From contig JANWKT010000036.1 in the NCBI GenBank assembly GCA_025451235.1, positions 29,634 through 93,633 of the forward strand: 64,000 nt of DNA, in the 5' to 3' direction. The notes below the pieces were generated by a model. It made no database searches, was not told where the DNA came from, and saw only the letters and a program-made list of their open reading frames with translations. Shown here piece after piece: positions 33,163 through 42,568 of this stretch (position 1 is its first letter; each line of letters begins with the position of its first letter). This stretch comes from Flavobacteriales bacterium. Its GTDB lineage: Bacteria > Bacteroidota > Bacteroidia > CAIKAF01. Made by a program: the position numbers and the translations under genes.

Positions 33163-34864
33163 TTACCTGATATAAATATAAGTGCCAAAATAAGTCATTT
33201 TTTCCAAAATCCTTCTTCAGTTTGAATCCGGAAGTTTCGGGTGATTCTATTTCGATTGCTGAAATTAGATACTTGCCCCCAAGCTTACTAAAGGCTTCGG
33301 AATTCAACTGAATGGGAATGGAGGAATTGATATGTCTTTTATGTTGACCAATACGTTGGCTTATCATAAAAGCATCCCAATCAATCCCAAGCTTCGACGA
33401 ATATACATAGCATCGGTTTCCCCATCCATCAAAATATTGTTGCAATTCCTTGTCTTTTTCCAATTCGCCAGCAAATATTTTCCTGAATTCCTTTTTATAA
33501 TTCAGGTCGTATACCGATTGCAATCCATCCAATGTATAAAATCCATTGTATTGTAAAATGGAAGGATTCATTCCTATGCAAGCCACTCGGTAATTTTTGG
33601 GATCTTCACCTATATGTTCTTTTATCTGGGCGAATTGGTTGGGGGCCATATATTCTTTAAAGGTAGGTAGGTGATATACCCCAAGCATCCTTCTGTAGTT
33701 GTTGAGAATTTCATCGTTGCCAATAGTGGTGGTGAGGATCAAACAAACAATAGAAACAGGAATGATCTTTTTGAGGAAATTGGTCTCCTGCATTTTTTTG
33801 ATGATCAAGGCAAATCCGGTAACCCATAATACTGGCAACAAAATATTGAGTCGATTCAACCTGAACGATCTGATAAATCCCACCTTATCGCCGATATAAT
33901 ATTCAAAGAAACTGTAAAATGCCTGGAAAACCACAATCCCCAGAATTACCCAAAGGGTATTTCGCAAAACGGTATCTCCTTTTTTGTAAACAATGATCCC
34001 AAGAAGAAGTATGGGCAAGGTGAGCATAGTACCTACGTGGTAATGCAATGTAAAGAACTGGTGCGTAAAATCCACCAGAGAAGTACCAAGATCCGGTCCG
34101 CCAAACATATATAAATGATATGCCTGCCGATGCGAAACAAAACCTGGAGGAGGATCAAATATGAGCTGGAAAATGGTATAGTTCACCAAAGCATAGGAAA
34201 GAGCCAGCAACAGTCCACTCAGCATAAATTGAGGGAACCACTTTCTTTTTCTGATGGCGATATAGATCCAGAACAAGGCCACGAACATGAGCAAAGGAAT
34301 GCCCATCCAAACAATGGATGAATACAAGGGGAAGAGCAACAATAAAATATAATGGTAATATTTGGCTTGTTTTTTCAGGGCTAATAAGAAAATATGGATC
34401 AACGTAGGCTGACTCATCACCGATAATCCAAATGGTGTATATACAGGGATCAAACTAAAGATCAAGGATGCATAGATGGCATACGATTTATTTTCTTCAT
34501 CTTTAAAAATATGTGTTCGCAGGAAAAGGTACATAGCTGCGAATCCAACCATATGTACCAATAAATAATTGATCACATATCCCCAATAGGTACCAAACAG
34601 GTTTACCATCACCATCATGACCGATAATCCGGTAGGCATGGTGGAACGGGGCAAGCCATTCATCACCGGTTCGATCAGGGTATCGGAATTGAAATTCCAG
34701 GCAGTATTTGTCTCATTTAATATATGCAGCCAGATCCATTCCCCTTCCAGGGTATCGTGTATGCGGATATATGCATCACCGGGATAAAGTAAATAGGGGA
34801 GAAAATGGAAAATAAAAACTCCTATAGTGATGAACCAGGCGATATTTGTTTTGGAATTTGTCAA
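33143..34864 (-). CDS. DUF6044 multi-pass membrane protein (YkoS-like)
   Basis: A 573-residue polytopic membrane protein with about ten helices and a soluble C-terminal part from about residue 410. The first loop has YIRIHDTLEGEWIWLHIL and MNGLPRSTMPTGLSVM, which resemble the conserved first periplasmic loop of GT-C-type glycosyltransferases, where an acidic residue acts as base. Bacillus YkoS, also DUF6044, is uncharacterised. Its likely task is transfer of sugars from a lipid carrier at the outer face of the inner membrane. The next gene downstream overlaps it by 20 bp. Confidence 0.75.
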   Translation of the reverse strand: MTNSKTNIAWFITIGVFIFHFLPYLLYPGDAYIRIHDTLEGEWIWLHILNETNTAWNFNSDTLIEPVMNGLPRSTMPTGLSVMMVMVNLFGTYWGYVINYLLVHMVGFAAMYLFLRTHIFKDEENKSYAIYASLIFSLIPVYTPFGLSVMSQPTLIHIFLLALKKQAKYYHYILLLLFPLYSSIVWMGIPLLMFVALFWIYIAIRKRKWFPQFMLSGLLLALSYALVNYTIFQLIFDPPPGFVSHRQAYHLYMFGGPDLGTSLVDFTHQFFTLHYHVGTMLTLPILLLGIIVYKKGDTVLRNTLWVILGIVVFQAFYSFFEYYIGDKVGFIRSFRLNRLNILLPVLWVTGFALIIKKMQETNFLKKIIPVSIVCLILTTTIGNDEILNNYRRMLGVYHLPTFKEYMAPNQFAQIKEHIGEDPKNYRVACIGMNPSILQYNGFYTLDGLQSVYDLNYKKEFRKIFAGELEKDKELQQYFDGWGNRCYVYSSKLGIDWDAFMISQRIGQHKRHINSSIPIQLNSEAFSKLGGKYLISAIEIESPETSGFKLKKDFGKNDLFWHLYLYQVIDEKEI

Positions 34865-35004
34865 ATTTGGGAATTAAGGGTTCTGATAGTAAAGACCCAA
34901 ATGGCCAATCTTCTTATTTGATCTTTTAATTCGTCCTTGTTCATTCCCTTTAAGTCTTAAATTTTAGTTTTAGCACCAAATCCTTAATCCTAATTCCTTA
35001 ATCC

Positions 35005-36798
35005 TTAATTCGATTGTTTGATCAATTCCTTTCTATACGAATTCAATAACTGCGATTTGCTGATCATTCCTACAAATATTTCTCCATCCAGCACAGGCAA
35101 GCTCCAGGCATTGGTCTCGTCGAATTTTTTCATGGCATCCACCAGGTTTTCACTTACCTGGATAAGCGCATCTGGCGCCTTCATAAAATCATTCACATTA
35201 TAATCTTTGGTGGGATCCATCATTACTTCTTTCAATTGATCCATGATGATCACCCCTTTTAATTTTCTATCGCTGGATATCACCGGAAAAATATTTCTAT
35301 GCGATCTTTTCAATGCCAGCATGATCTCTTTTTTACCATCCCCCTCATATAAACAATAGGCTTTTTTATCCACCAACTTATCCAGGGTAAGCACAGATAA
35401 AATATTTTTATCCGCATCATCCGAAAGGATCACTCCTTTTTCTTCCAGTTTTATGGCCGTTAATGATTGGGGTTTAAACTGTTTTACGAAAAAGTAAGAG
35501 ATGGAAGAAACGATCATTAAAGGAATAATGAGTCCATAGCCCCCGGTTACTTCCGCAATAAGGAAGATGGCGGTGATGGGAGCATACATTACTCCGCTGA
35601 GTATACCACACATACCCACCAGGGTAAAGTTGGATACCGGGATCTTGGTAAGGTCCAGTCCAAAATATTTATAAATATAATTGACCAAGGAAGAAAAGAA
35701 AAATCCCAAATGTGCACCCACAAATAGGGAGGGGGCAAAATTCCCTCCATTTCCACCGCTAAAAATAGTAACGGAGGTAGCAATGGATTTAAAGGTACCA
35801 ATAACACCTATCATCACAATAATAAATAGTTCATTCGTGGTCCAGCTATCCCAGATGCCATTCTTCAACGTTTCAGGCGCTTTGTTAGAAGCCAGGTTTT
35901 CAATGCTTATATACCCTTCACCAAAAAAGGAAGGAAAAAGGATACAAAGACCTACCAAGACCATACCGCCCAATATAGCACGGTAATAACCTTTGCTCGG
36001 GAGCTTATTTAAAAGCTTTTCGGTTATGTTAGATGCACCGGCAAAAAAAAGAGAGCAGGCACCGCAGAACAATCCAAGCAAAATATAAAAGGGGGTATTG
36101 TAATAATTAAAACTTTCCTGTTGTGGAAATGAGAACAAGATATTTTGATTTAATACGATCTGGCAAAACAAAGTACCTGCAACAGATGCCAGGATCAATG
36201 GAATAAATTCGATCACTGCGATTCCTGCAAGGATCACTTCAATGGAGAACATTACACCAGCTATAGGAGCATTGAATACCCCCGCAATACCGGCAGCCAC
36301 TCCGCTGGCTAATAGCAAGGTCTTATCCCTGTAGTTGAGTTTATAGGCATTACCGAAATTCGATCCGATCGCAGCTCCCGTAATGGCAATCGGGGCCTCC
36401 AATCCGCTGCTTCCACCTAATCCTACTGTAATAGGTGTAGTGATCAGCTGGGAATACATTTTTCGTCGGGGAACATCACTACCACCCTTGGCAACATTGA
36501 ACAATATATTGGAGAGTCCTTTTCCATCCTGGCCTTTCAAAAATGCTTTTACTACGAAAACAGTGAGTACAATACCCAGTAAAGGAAATGCATAAAAAAT
36601 AATTTTCTGAAAAAGACTGGAAACTCCCCAATCGTTATGGGATAGCTCATACATATAATGTACCAGGGTCTTCATAGCTACCGCAGCGGCTCCTGCAGTA
36701 AGCCCAACCAAAATACAGGATACGATCATAAATGTATTTCTATTCATTTTCGACCGCAACCAATGCAAAGGAACCCTATGTAATGACAATAAGCTCAT
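35005..36798 (-). CDS. ClC-type chloride channel/transporter with CBS domains
   Basis: A 597-residue protein with the ClC membrane core (about residues 1-430) and two C-terminal CBS domains (LDKLVDKKAYCLYEGDG ... VSENLVDAMKKFDETNAWSLPVLDG). Anion-pathway motifs are GLGGSSGLEAPIAITG (the gating Glu is kept) and FSGGNGGNFAPSLFVGA. At the place of the internal proton glutamate of the E. coli exchanger (FIIEE) this protein reads FSIEVI, so Val may replace the transport Glu, as in ClC channels. This alignment was made by eye. CBS domains suggest control by adenine nucleotides. Confidence 0.93.
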   Translation of the reverse strand: MSLLSLHRVPLHWLRSKMNRNTFMIVSCILVGLTAGAAAVAMKTLVHYMYELSHNDWGVSSLFQKIIFYAFPLLGIVLTVFVVKAFLKGQDGKGLSNILFNVAKGGSDVPRRKMYSQLITTPITVGLGGSSGLEAPIAITGAAIGSNFGNAYKLNYRDKTLLLASGVAAGIAGVFNAPIAGVMFSIEVILAGIAVIEFIPLILASVAGTLFCQIVLNQNILFSFPQQESFNYYNTPFYILLGLFCGACSLFFAGASNITEKLLNKLPSKGYYRAILGGMVLVGLCILFPSFFGEGYISIENLASNKAPETLKNGIWDSWTTNELFIIVMIGVIGTFKSIATSVTIFSGGNGGNFAPSLFVGAHLGFFFSSLVNYIYKYFGLDLTKIPVSNFTLVGMCGILSGVMYAPITAIFLIAEVTGGYGLIIPLMIVSSISYFFVKQFKPQSLTAIKLEEKGVILSDDADKNILSVLTLDKLVDKKAYCLYEGDGKKEIMLALKRSHRNIFPVISSDRKLKGVIIMDQLKEVMMDPTKDYNVNDFMKAPDALIQVSENLVDAMKKFDETNAWSLPVLDGEIFVGMISKSQLLNSYRKELIKQSN

Positions 36799-36888
36799 TC
36801 TTCTATATTCGAATGAATTTTAGTTGGCCGAATTTACTATTTTTACCGGACAGCAGAGCAAAAAAAGAAATTCTTTTACCTATCCGGA

Positions 36889-37677
36889 ATGATCCAGAGT
36901 ATTCTTAAAGACAAAGCCACACGCTTATTTATTATACTGGGGGGTGTTTTTATCGCCAATGCCTTATTAGCCGAATTCATAGGAGTTAAAATTTTTTCAC
37001 TGGAAGATACCGTTGGACTCCCAAGGGCCAACATGAACATTTTCGGAGGATCATTCAGTTTTCATCTCTCGGCCGGTGTATTGTTATGGCCTGTTGTATT
37101 TATTATGACGGATATTATCAACGAATACTATGGAAGAAAAGGAGTTCGTTTTCTCTCCTATCTGGCAGTAGTTTTAATTGCATATGCATTTATGGTGGTA
37201 TTGGGCACCATTCATCTTGCCCCCTCCGAATATTTTAAAATGGGACCTGATATTTCAAGCCCGAATAATGCATATCGGGGTGTATTTGGTCAGGGCTTGT
37301 GGATCATTGTGGGGTCATTGGTGGCATTTCTGGTAGGGCAGATCCTGGATGTGATTGTTTTTCATCGGATCAAGAGAGCTACTGGAGAAAAAAATATCTG
37401 GATCAGGGCTACCGGTTCTACCTTGATATCACAGTTGGTCGATAGTTTTGTGGTATTGTTCATTGCCTTTTATTTGGGCCCCTTGCTAGAGGGTGATCAT
37501 ACCAGAAAGTGGACCTTACAGCAGTTGATGGTTACCGGAAGTGGAAACTACTTATACAAATTTGTAGTGGCTCTTTTGCTTACACCGGTTATTTATTTAC
37601 TACATGCATGGATCGAAAAATACCTAGGAAATGACCTGGCCGCGAAAATGAAGCAATCAGCGATGGGGAAGGCTTAA
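36889..37677 (+). CDS. Queuosine precursor transporter (YhhQ/VUT family)
   Basis: A 262-residue inner-membrane protein of the VUT/YhhQ family, which imports preQ0 or preQ1 for queuosine tRNA modification. Family marks include ITDIINEYYGRKGVRFLSYL in the second helix region, the conserved GQILDVIVFHRIKRATG segment and IRATGSTLISQLVDSFVVLFIAF. Six helices fit the family. It is divergent from the ClC gene and not linked to other queuosine genes here. Confidence 0.9.
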   Translation: MIQSILKDKATRLFIILGGVFIANALLAEFIGVKIFSLEDTVGLPRANMNIFGGSFSFHLSAGVLLWPVVFIMTDIINEYYGRKGVRFLSYLAVVLIAYAFMVVLGTIHLAPSEYFKMGPDISSPNNAYRGVFGQGLWIIVGSLVAFLVGQILDVIVFHRIKRATGEKNIWIRATGSTLISQLVDSFVVLFIAFYLGPLLEGDHTRKWTLQQLMVTGSGNYLYKFVVALLLTPVIYLLHAWIEKYLGNDLAAKMKQSAMGKA

Positions 37678-37774
37678 AAGTATTTGGGGAGGAGGTTTTT
37701 TTTGGGCAGCTTTCAGGTATTTTCTTTCATCAATCCACCACCATTCTTTATATTTACAGATGTTTTATTTTTTT

Positions 37775-39382
37775 ATGAAGTTATTGAAACCCATTCTTGT
37801 TGCATGTATTCTTTTAGGTAATCTCGGAGTTTTTGCCCAAAATGATTCCCTGAACCGTCAAAAGTATTGGTGTTTTCGTCAGCGACTGGTTACAAAATTT
37901 ATCAAACCAGGATTGAAGCCAGGCGAAAGTATTCCTGCAAAAAAATATACCATAGGTGTTGCCTGGTCGAGCCGACCTGCAAAGCTTGTTAAAAAACTGG
38001 AGTGGGGTGATGCAACCATCCATCTTGGATGGTATATGTCGGTAATGGCAACGGAATTAGAACTATTACAAAGATCAGGTAAAACCAATGATGCCTATTA
38101 TAAAAACCTCCTCCAGGAAATATATTTTGCCTTGAATGCATTTAATCGCCTGGATGATGCAGCAGAGGTTGTTTGGAGTTATGCTCCTGATGATTGTTAT
38201 ACCCATATTGATAAAGTAGAACCGGTTTTATGGGATACGCTCAATGGATGTTGGCTGCCAAAACCCGGATCAGGCATTCAACCGCAGAGAAATGGTTTTT
38301 TCATACGTTCTGATGGAAACGCCAACCTGCTTAATTATTTTACAGATGCTTCTTCAATCAATACAAGTTTGGTAAGACCCTGGCAGTGGAAGGATTCTGT
38401 TTTCACTGTAAAAAGGGGAGAAAAAAGTACGCATGGCGGTTCATTTGGATTTTATGCATGCGATCCCAATGCACCAGGCTTTGAACACCGGGCCAATGGC
38501 TATTATGCTGGTAGTGAAGCCAGCCAAGATCAGATCTTCAATTTATTGATGGGATTGGTGCTGATCTGCGAATTTGTGGAGGAAGAAATTATGTACGATG
38601 GGATCTCATTAAAATTGATGGCAAGAGAGATTGGGTTGAGGTTGATCGGCCAATATAAAGGCACGGAGTTCAGGAACCCTTTAAAGCCCAATCGCATCAT
38701 TTGTAATTTTGGAGGAAATAGTTTTGCTTTCTGGCAAAGCATTAAAAAAGTAGAACGGTATTTCGAAACGGGTAAAAAGAATAGGGTGAAGGACCAGATC
38801 TATTTCTGGGGAAAAATGGATTGTAAAACCAGCTACCAGGTAAACCGGGCTTTGTATGTAATTATTTCTTCTCTGGCCAACACAACTCCTCAGCAGGATC
38901 TTTGCAAGTACTCCAAAGAGGATGGATTTACCTGGGGACTGTATTATTTACTTCGGAGGGCAATCTACAATCCACCGGTCCTTGCCAGGAGAGGTTGTAA
39001 TTATACCCTTGAGGATGTAAAAACAGAGTTGGGTTTATGTCCATTTCGCGGACCTCATTTTGATGCGTATGCATACGACGATGCAGGCCAATTTAAAATA
39101 GACCGAACCAATCAGGAAAGAAATTTTCATGAATACACCAAGCAGGAAATTTTAGACAATATGGTTCCTTTATGGCATTTTAGCAATCGCTTTTACCAGA
39201 TCTGCACACCAGCTAGTGCAGACCAAAAGAGATTCATTGTTGAACAGGGAGAGTTCAATGGTTTGGATTATATGCTGCTCTATAATTTATCCCTCATTGT
39301 TTTCGGAACAGATGCGATGGGTGGGAACTATACCCATACCCGGGAATTTTATTTTAAGGATACCGAAATGATCATTAAATGA
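37775..39382 (+). CDS. Large secreted protein of unknown function
   Basis: A 535-residue exported protein. The ATG at 37775 gives a standard signal peptide (MKLLKPILVACILLGNLGVFAQ); an in-frame ATG at 37760 adds five residues. The mature protein is Trp/Tyr- and Cys-rich, with long helices separated by aromatic loops (WGDATIHLGWYMSVMATELELLQ, FGFYACDPNAPGFEHRANGYYAG, FTWGLYYLLRRAIY, FRGPHFDAYAYDDA). Such regular helices could form an alpha/alpha toroid as in glycoside hydrolases or lyases, but no catalytic motif was recognised. It stands alone between the VUT gene and convergent terC. Confidence 0.75.
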   Translation: MKLLKPILVACILLGNLGVFAQNDSLNRQKYWCFRQRLVTKFIKPGLKPGESIPAKKYTIGVAWSSRPAKLVKKLEWGDATIHLGWYMSVMATELELLQRSGKTNDAYYKNLLQEIYFALNAFNRLDDAAEVVWSYAPDDCYTHIDKVEPVLWDTLNGCWLPKPGSGIQPQRNGFFIRSDGNANLLNYFTDASSINTSLVRPWQWKDSVFTVKRGEKSTHGGSFGFYACDPNAPGFEHRANGYYAGSEASQDQIFNLLMGLVLICEFVEEEIMYDGISLKLMAREIGLRLIGQYKGTEFRNPLKPNRIICNFGGNSFAFWQSIKKVERYFETGKKNRVKDQIYFWGKMDCKTSYQVNRALYVIISSLANTTPQQDLCKYSKEDGFTWGLYYLLRRAIYNPPVLARRGCNYTLEDVKTELGLCPFRGPHFDAYAYDDAGQFKIDRTNQERNFHEYTKQEILDNMVPLWHFSNRFYQICTPASADQKRFIVEQGEFNGLDYMLLYNLSLIVFGTDAMGGNYTHTREFYFKDTEMIIK

Positions 39383-39391
39383 TCTGCTGGA

Positions 39392-40162
39392 TCAATCTAC
39401 GTTATCTGCATGTGGGGAAGCGATGATCTCATTCTTCTTTTTTAGCTGACGCACTGCCTCCTTTTTTTCTTTTCTCTTATGAAGGTATAATTGTATGATG
39501 TCGGTCAAAAAGGCAAATGCCATGGAAAAGTAAATATACCCTTTAGGGATTTTCAGGTCTAACCCTTCTGCGATCAGGGCCACACCTATTAACATGAGAA
39601 AACAAAGGGCCAGGATCTTGAAGGAAGGATGTTTCATGATAAAATTACTGATGGGCTTGGAGGCGAAAAGCATAATGATCACAGAGACCCCTACCGCCAC
39701 ATACATGATCCAGAGTTGGTCCACCATTCCAACTGCAGTAATAATTGAATCAATAGAGAACACCAGGTCCAATAACAATACTTCCAGCATTAAAAGCCCG
39801 AACGTATTTTTTTTGGGATTGGGCGCCTTATCCTCTTCATCGGTTTCTGTTCTTGTAAAGATCTCTTTGGTACTTTTGTAGAGTAAAAATAGTCCCCCGG
39901 CTATTAATATCAGGTCTTTTCCAGTGATCTCGATCTTGAAGACCGTAAACAATTTAAGCTCCAGGTGCATTACCCAGGAGATAAGGGCTAACAGGCCCAA
40001 CCGCATGATCATGGCCAGTCCAATTCCCAATAACCTGAACTTATTCCTCTTTTTCTCAGGTAATTTTTGTGAAAGAATGGAGATAAAAATAATATTGTCG
40101 ATGCCAAGAATAACTTCCAGTAAGATCAGGGTTAAAAGAGCAACTATGGCATCAGCTATCAT
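39392..40162 (-). CDS. TerC family integral membrane protein
   Basis: A 256-residue protein with seven to eight helices. The two acidic signature motifs are LLEVILGIDNIIFISIL in helix 1 and DLVFSIDSIITAVGMV in the middle, both expected to coordinate metal. TerC proteins of this type export Mn(II) and help metallate secreted enzymes; others are tied to tellurite resistance. No other tellurite gene is nearby. The C-terminus is a Lys-rich cytoplasmic tail. Confidence 0.92.
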   Translation of the reverse strand: MIADAIVALLTLILLEVILGIDNIIFISILSQKLPEKKRNKFRLLGIGLAMIMRLGLLALISWVMHLELKLFTVFKIEITGKDLILIAGGLFLLYKSTKEIFTRTETDEEDKAPNPKKNTFGLLMLEVLLLDLVFSIDSIITAVGMVDQLWIMYVAVGVSVIIMLFASKPISNFIMKHPSFKILALCFLMLIGVALIAEGLDLKIPKGYIYFSMAFAFLTDIIQLYLHKRKEKKEAVRQLKKKNEIIASPHADNVD

Positions 40163-40272
40163 TCGTGTTTATTCATTAATTCGATTCTTTCCCAAAATAG
40201 TAAAATTGTGACTGCTAAACATTGTACTTAAGTATTCTTAATAAGAGAATTCAATCTTTTTCACACTTGAGC

Positions 40273-40842
40273 CTATTTGATCGTATGTCTAAAGCAATCC
40301 ACCGCATGATCATTCACCATGCCGGCAGCCTGCATATAGGCATAACAGATCGTGGAGCCTACAAAAGTAAAGCCCCGTTTTTTGAGGGCTATACTCATCG
40401 CATCGCTTTCTTTAGAGGTGGCCGGAATATCCTTCATCGTCTTTCTTTTACCATTGATGGTTTTCTTTCCGGTAAATTGCCATATATAGTCGTTGAATGA
40501 TCCGAATTCTTTTTGGATCGCTATAAATGCCTTTGCATTTTTAATGGTACCCGTAATTTTTAACCGATTGCGGATAATACCTTCGTCCTGCATGAGCTTT
40601 TCCACCTGCTTATCCGTAAACCGGGCTACTTTCACCACATCAAAGTTGGCAAAGGCTTTTCTAAATCCTTCACGCCTGTATAAAATGGTTTTCCAGCTAA
40701 GTCCTGCCTGAAAAGCGTCCAACACCAGGAATTCAAAATGTTTTTGATCATCATGCACAGGCACGCCCCATTCCTTGTCATGGTAAGCCACCATCAAAGC
40801 ATCCTCTTTGGGCCACTCACATCTTTGTACTTGTTTTTTCAT
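40273..40842 (-). CDS. tag: DNA-3-methyladenine glycosylase I
   Basis: A 189-residue base-excision repair enzyme that removes 3-methyladenine from DNA. Signatures are RCEWPKEDALMVAYHDKEWGVPVHDD at the start, LDAFQAGLSWKTIL, FRKAFANFD, and the zinc site formed by the early Cys (RCEW) and the late HAVDCFRH. Length is normal. Its ATG overlaps the stop of the upstream small membrane-protein gene (ATGA), so the two are co-translated. Confidence 0.95.
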   Translation of the reverse strand: MKKQVQRCEWPKEDALMVAYHDKEWGVPVHDDQKHFEFLVLDAFQAGLSWKTILYRREGFRKAFANFDVVKVARFTDKQVEKLMQDEGIIRNRLKITGTIKNAKAFIAIQKEFGSFNDYIWQFTGKKTINGKRKTMKDIPATSKESDAMSIALKKRGFTFVGSTICYAYMQAAGMVNDHAVDCFRHTIK

Positions 40843-41096
40843 TTATGTATTGCTTTTTTCTCTTTTCTGGCATTAGAAACTTTTTCACTTCCTTCCAGGA
40901 TCTCAGCCACCGATCCTAGCACCTTCGTGATCGCAAAAATGATAATTCCATGATGGATTCGCAAATCAATACCAAATAATTTTTCCAGGGCCGAATCGCT
41001 CAATTCCAATACCCCTGAAACTAAGAGCACTATACCCGTGATCAATTTGACCGAGGGAAGGTTGAAAAATGAAAAAAGTTTTTTAAGTTTCATCAT
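40839..41096 (-). CDS. Small membrane protein upstream of tag
   Basis: An 85-residue protein with two hydrophobic segments (VKLITGIVLLVSGVLELSD and HHGIIIFAITKVLGSVAEILEG) and a basic C-terminus. The pattern resembles short DUF2127/PsiE-like membrane pieces but no family can be named. It overlaps tag by 4 bp and follows another small membrane-protein gene by 29 bp, so the three may form an operon. Confidence 0.65.
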   Translation of the reverse strand: MMKLKKLFSFFNLPSVKLITGIVLLVSGVLELSDSALEKLFGIDLRIHHGIIIFAITKVLGSVAEILEGSEKVSNARKEKKAIHK

Positions 41097-41125
41097 CCTT
41101 TCTTTATATTGTGGTTTATAGTCAA

Positions 41126-41563
41126 TTAACGATCAATTCCTGGCAGACTTACATCTTTTACAACCAGATGATTGATCCGTCTTCCTCTTTTCAGTCTTAG
41201 GATCTTCCATGCGATCCATCCTATTCTTAAAAGACAAAGGATGGAAATTCCAGCAGGCCATTTGGCAAATCCAAGATAGGCACCTGAATACCTGGCCTGA
41301 TCAGATGCACTGACGGAATCATAATAATCCATGAGGAGTAAGCCAAATGTAAGCAGCCCAAATATAATTAAGCATATATTATATAGTCTCATGGTTTTTT
41401 TTAATGCATGAATAAATCTTTCCCTCAGTTTAGCAGTGAGTTCAGGGTCATGTAAACTGCTTTTCTCCCGAAGGCTTGCCTCCACTTCCTGGTAAGTGAA
41501 ATGCGATCCGATCATTTCGTCTAAATGATGATCAATATTTTCTGTATCCCAGGTAGAGGCCAT
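41126..41563 (-). CDS. Membrane protein of unknown function
   Basis: A 145-residue protein. The first 60 residues are charged and helical (HHLDEMIGSHFTYQEVEASLREK), then two membrane helices follow (LYNICLIIFGLLTFGLLLMDYY and GFAKWPAGISILCLLRIGWIAW) and a basic end. The acidic soluble N-terminus before a helix pair is like that of small membrane partners encoded beside sigma factors, but no sigma gene is near. First gene of the tag operon. Confidence 0.65.
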   Translation of the reverse strand: MASTWDTENIDHHLDEMIGSHFTYQEVEASLREKSSLHDPELTAKLRERFIHALKKTMRLYNICLIIFGLLTFGLLLMDYYDSVSASDQARYSGAYLGFAKWPAGISILCLLRIGWIAWKILRLKRGRRINHLVVKDVSLPGIDR

Positions 41564-41714
41564 TCAAGTTTTTTTATTCTGAAAAGGAGGCATCCAAATC
41601 CAGGTCAAAAAGGATTTGATGATCCACCTTTTCATGCCACTAAGTTATTGATTTAATTAAAAAATGCTAACTACTGTTAACCACAAGTGGAAGCTACAGA
41701 TCTCCTCAACATCA

Positions 41715-42527
41715 CTATTCTCTTATTTGAAAAGATACAGTCACGATAAATTCAAGCGGCCTGGGTTCGGGGTAATAATGATCCCTGGGCCAACGTAATC
41801 GTGGCATTTTTTCTAAATGATGTATCACTTCCAATGCAAATATGGGATGCTTCCCTTCGATCAATTGCATATTTTGAAGATAATTTTTGTTATCTATCTC
41901 AAAACTAAAACTCACCTCTCCCTCCATTCCCAAATCCAAGGCCCGTTTAGGATAGTTGATCATCTTTGTCAAATGTTCTCTCCATTGGAACCGATCACAG
42001 GCTGAATCATTCAATAAACTGTCATTTTTTTTCCATAGATGATTTAATAATAAATGATAATCCATCAACTCCTTTTCCGAATAACTAATCGCAGTATCCT
42101 GTTTTTCATTTTTCTTGGGCCTCTTTTTTTTCCTGGGAGAGATCAATGGAATTTTATAACCAACCATTTCTATTTTCTGCATGATGTACGGGTCTTTATC
42201 CATCCCCATCATGATGGTATCACCCAATACCAATGTATCAGAAGAAAATTGAACTGTTTTAAAGCCTGTAACTTTGGCTATCATCCTGACATTCTTATTG
42301 CCTCCTAATAATGAAATCATACCCGGTTGATCAAATCGTAGAACACCATTATTATCGGCTTCTTTCGCCCATTTCCCCGCTACCTCAATATGGGTATAGA
42401 GCAGGGGTTCCTTATCCTCGTTAGAAAAGAATTGGATGCTGTAGGTAGAGGCGGATTTTTGGGCAATGATTGCACAACTGCATACAAGCGCCCATGTAAT
42501 CACTATGATTTTCGTTGAACCTTTCAT
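41715..42527 (-). CDS. Exported protein with TonB-like C-terminal domain
   Basis: A 270-residue exported protein. The signal peptide (IIVITWALVCSCAIIAQ) precedes a carboxypeptidase-regulatory-like beta domain (YTHIEVAGKWAKEADNNGVLRF) of about 90 residues, a Lys-rich linker, and a C-terminal TonB-type energy-transducer fold (YPKRALDLGMEGEVSFSFEID ... LRWPRDHYYPEPRPLEFIVTVSF). There is no N-terminal anchor and no ExbBD nearby, so it probably is not a working TonB but one of the Bacteroidota proteins that reuse the domain in the periplasm. Confidence 0.75.
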   Translation of the reverse strand: MKGSTKIIVITWALVCSCAIIAQKSASTYSIQFFSNEDKEPLLYTHIEVAGKWAKEADNNGVLRFDQPGMISLLGGNKNVRMIAKVTGFKTVQFSSDTLVLGDTIMMGMDKDPYIMQKIEMVGYKIPLISPRKKKRPKKNEKQDTAISYSEKELMDYHLLLNHLWKKNDSLLNDSACDRFQWREHLTKMINYPKRALDLGMEGEVSFSFEIDNKNYLQNMQLIEGKHPIFALEVIHHLEKMPRLRWPRDHYYPEPRPLEFIVTVSFQIRE

Positions 42528-42568
42528 TTGTATGCCTAGCTATTATTGTTCCTTGTTTTTACAATTTA

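Noticed and set aside
34975..35012. CCTTAAT tandem repeats after the ClC gene
   Set aside because: Short, imperfect and AT-rich; too little to call a functional element.
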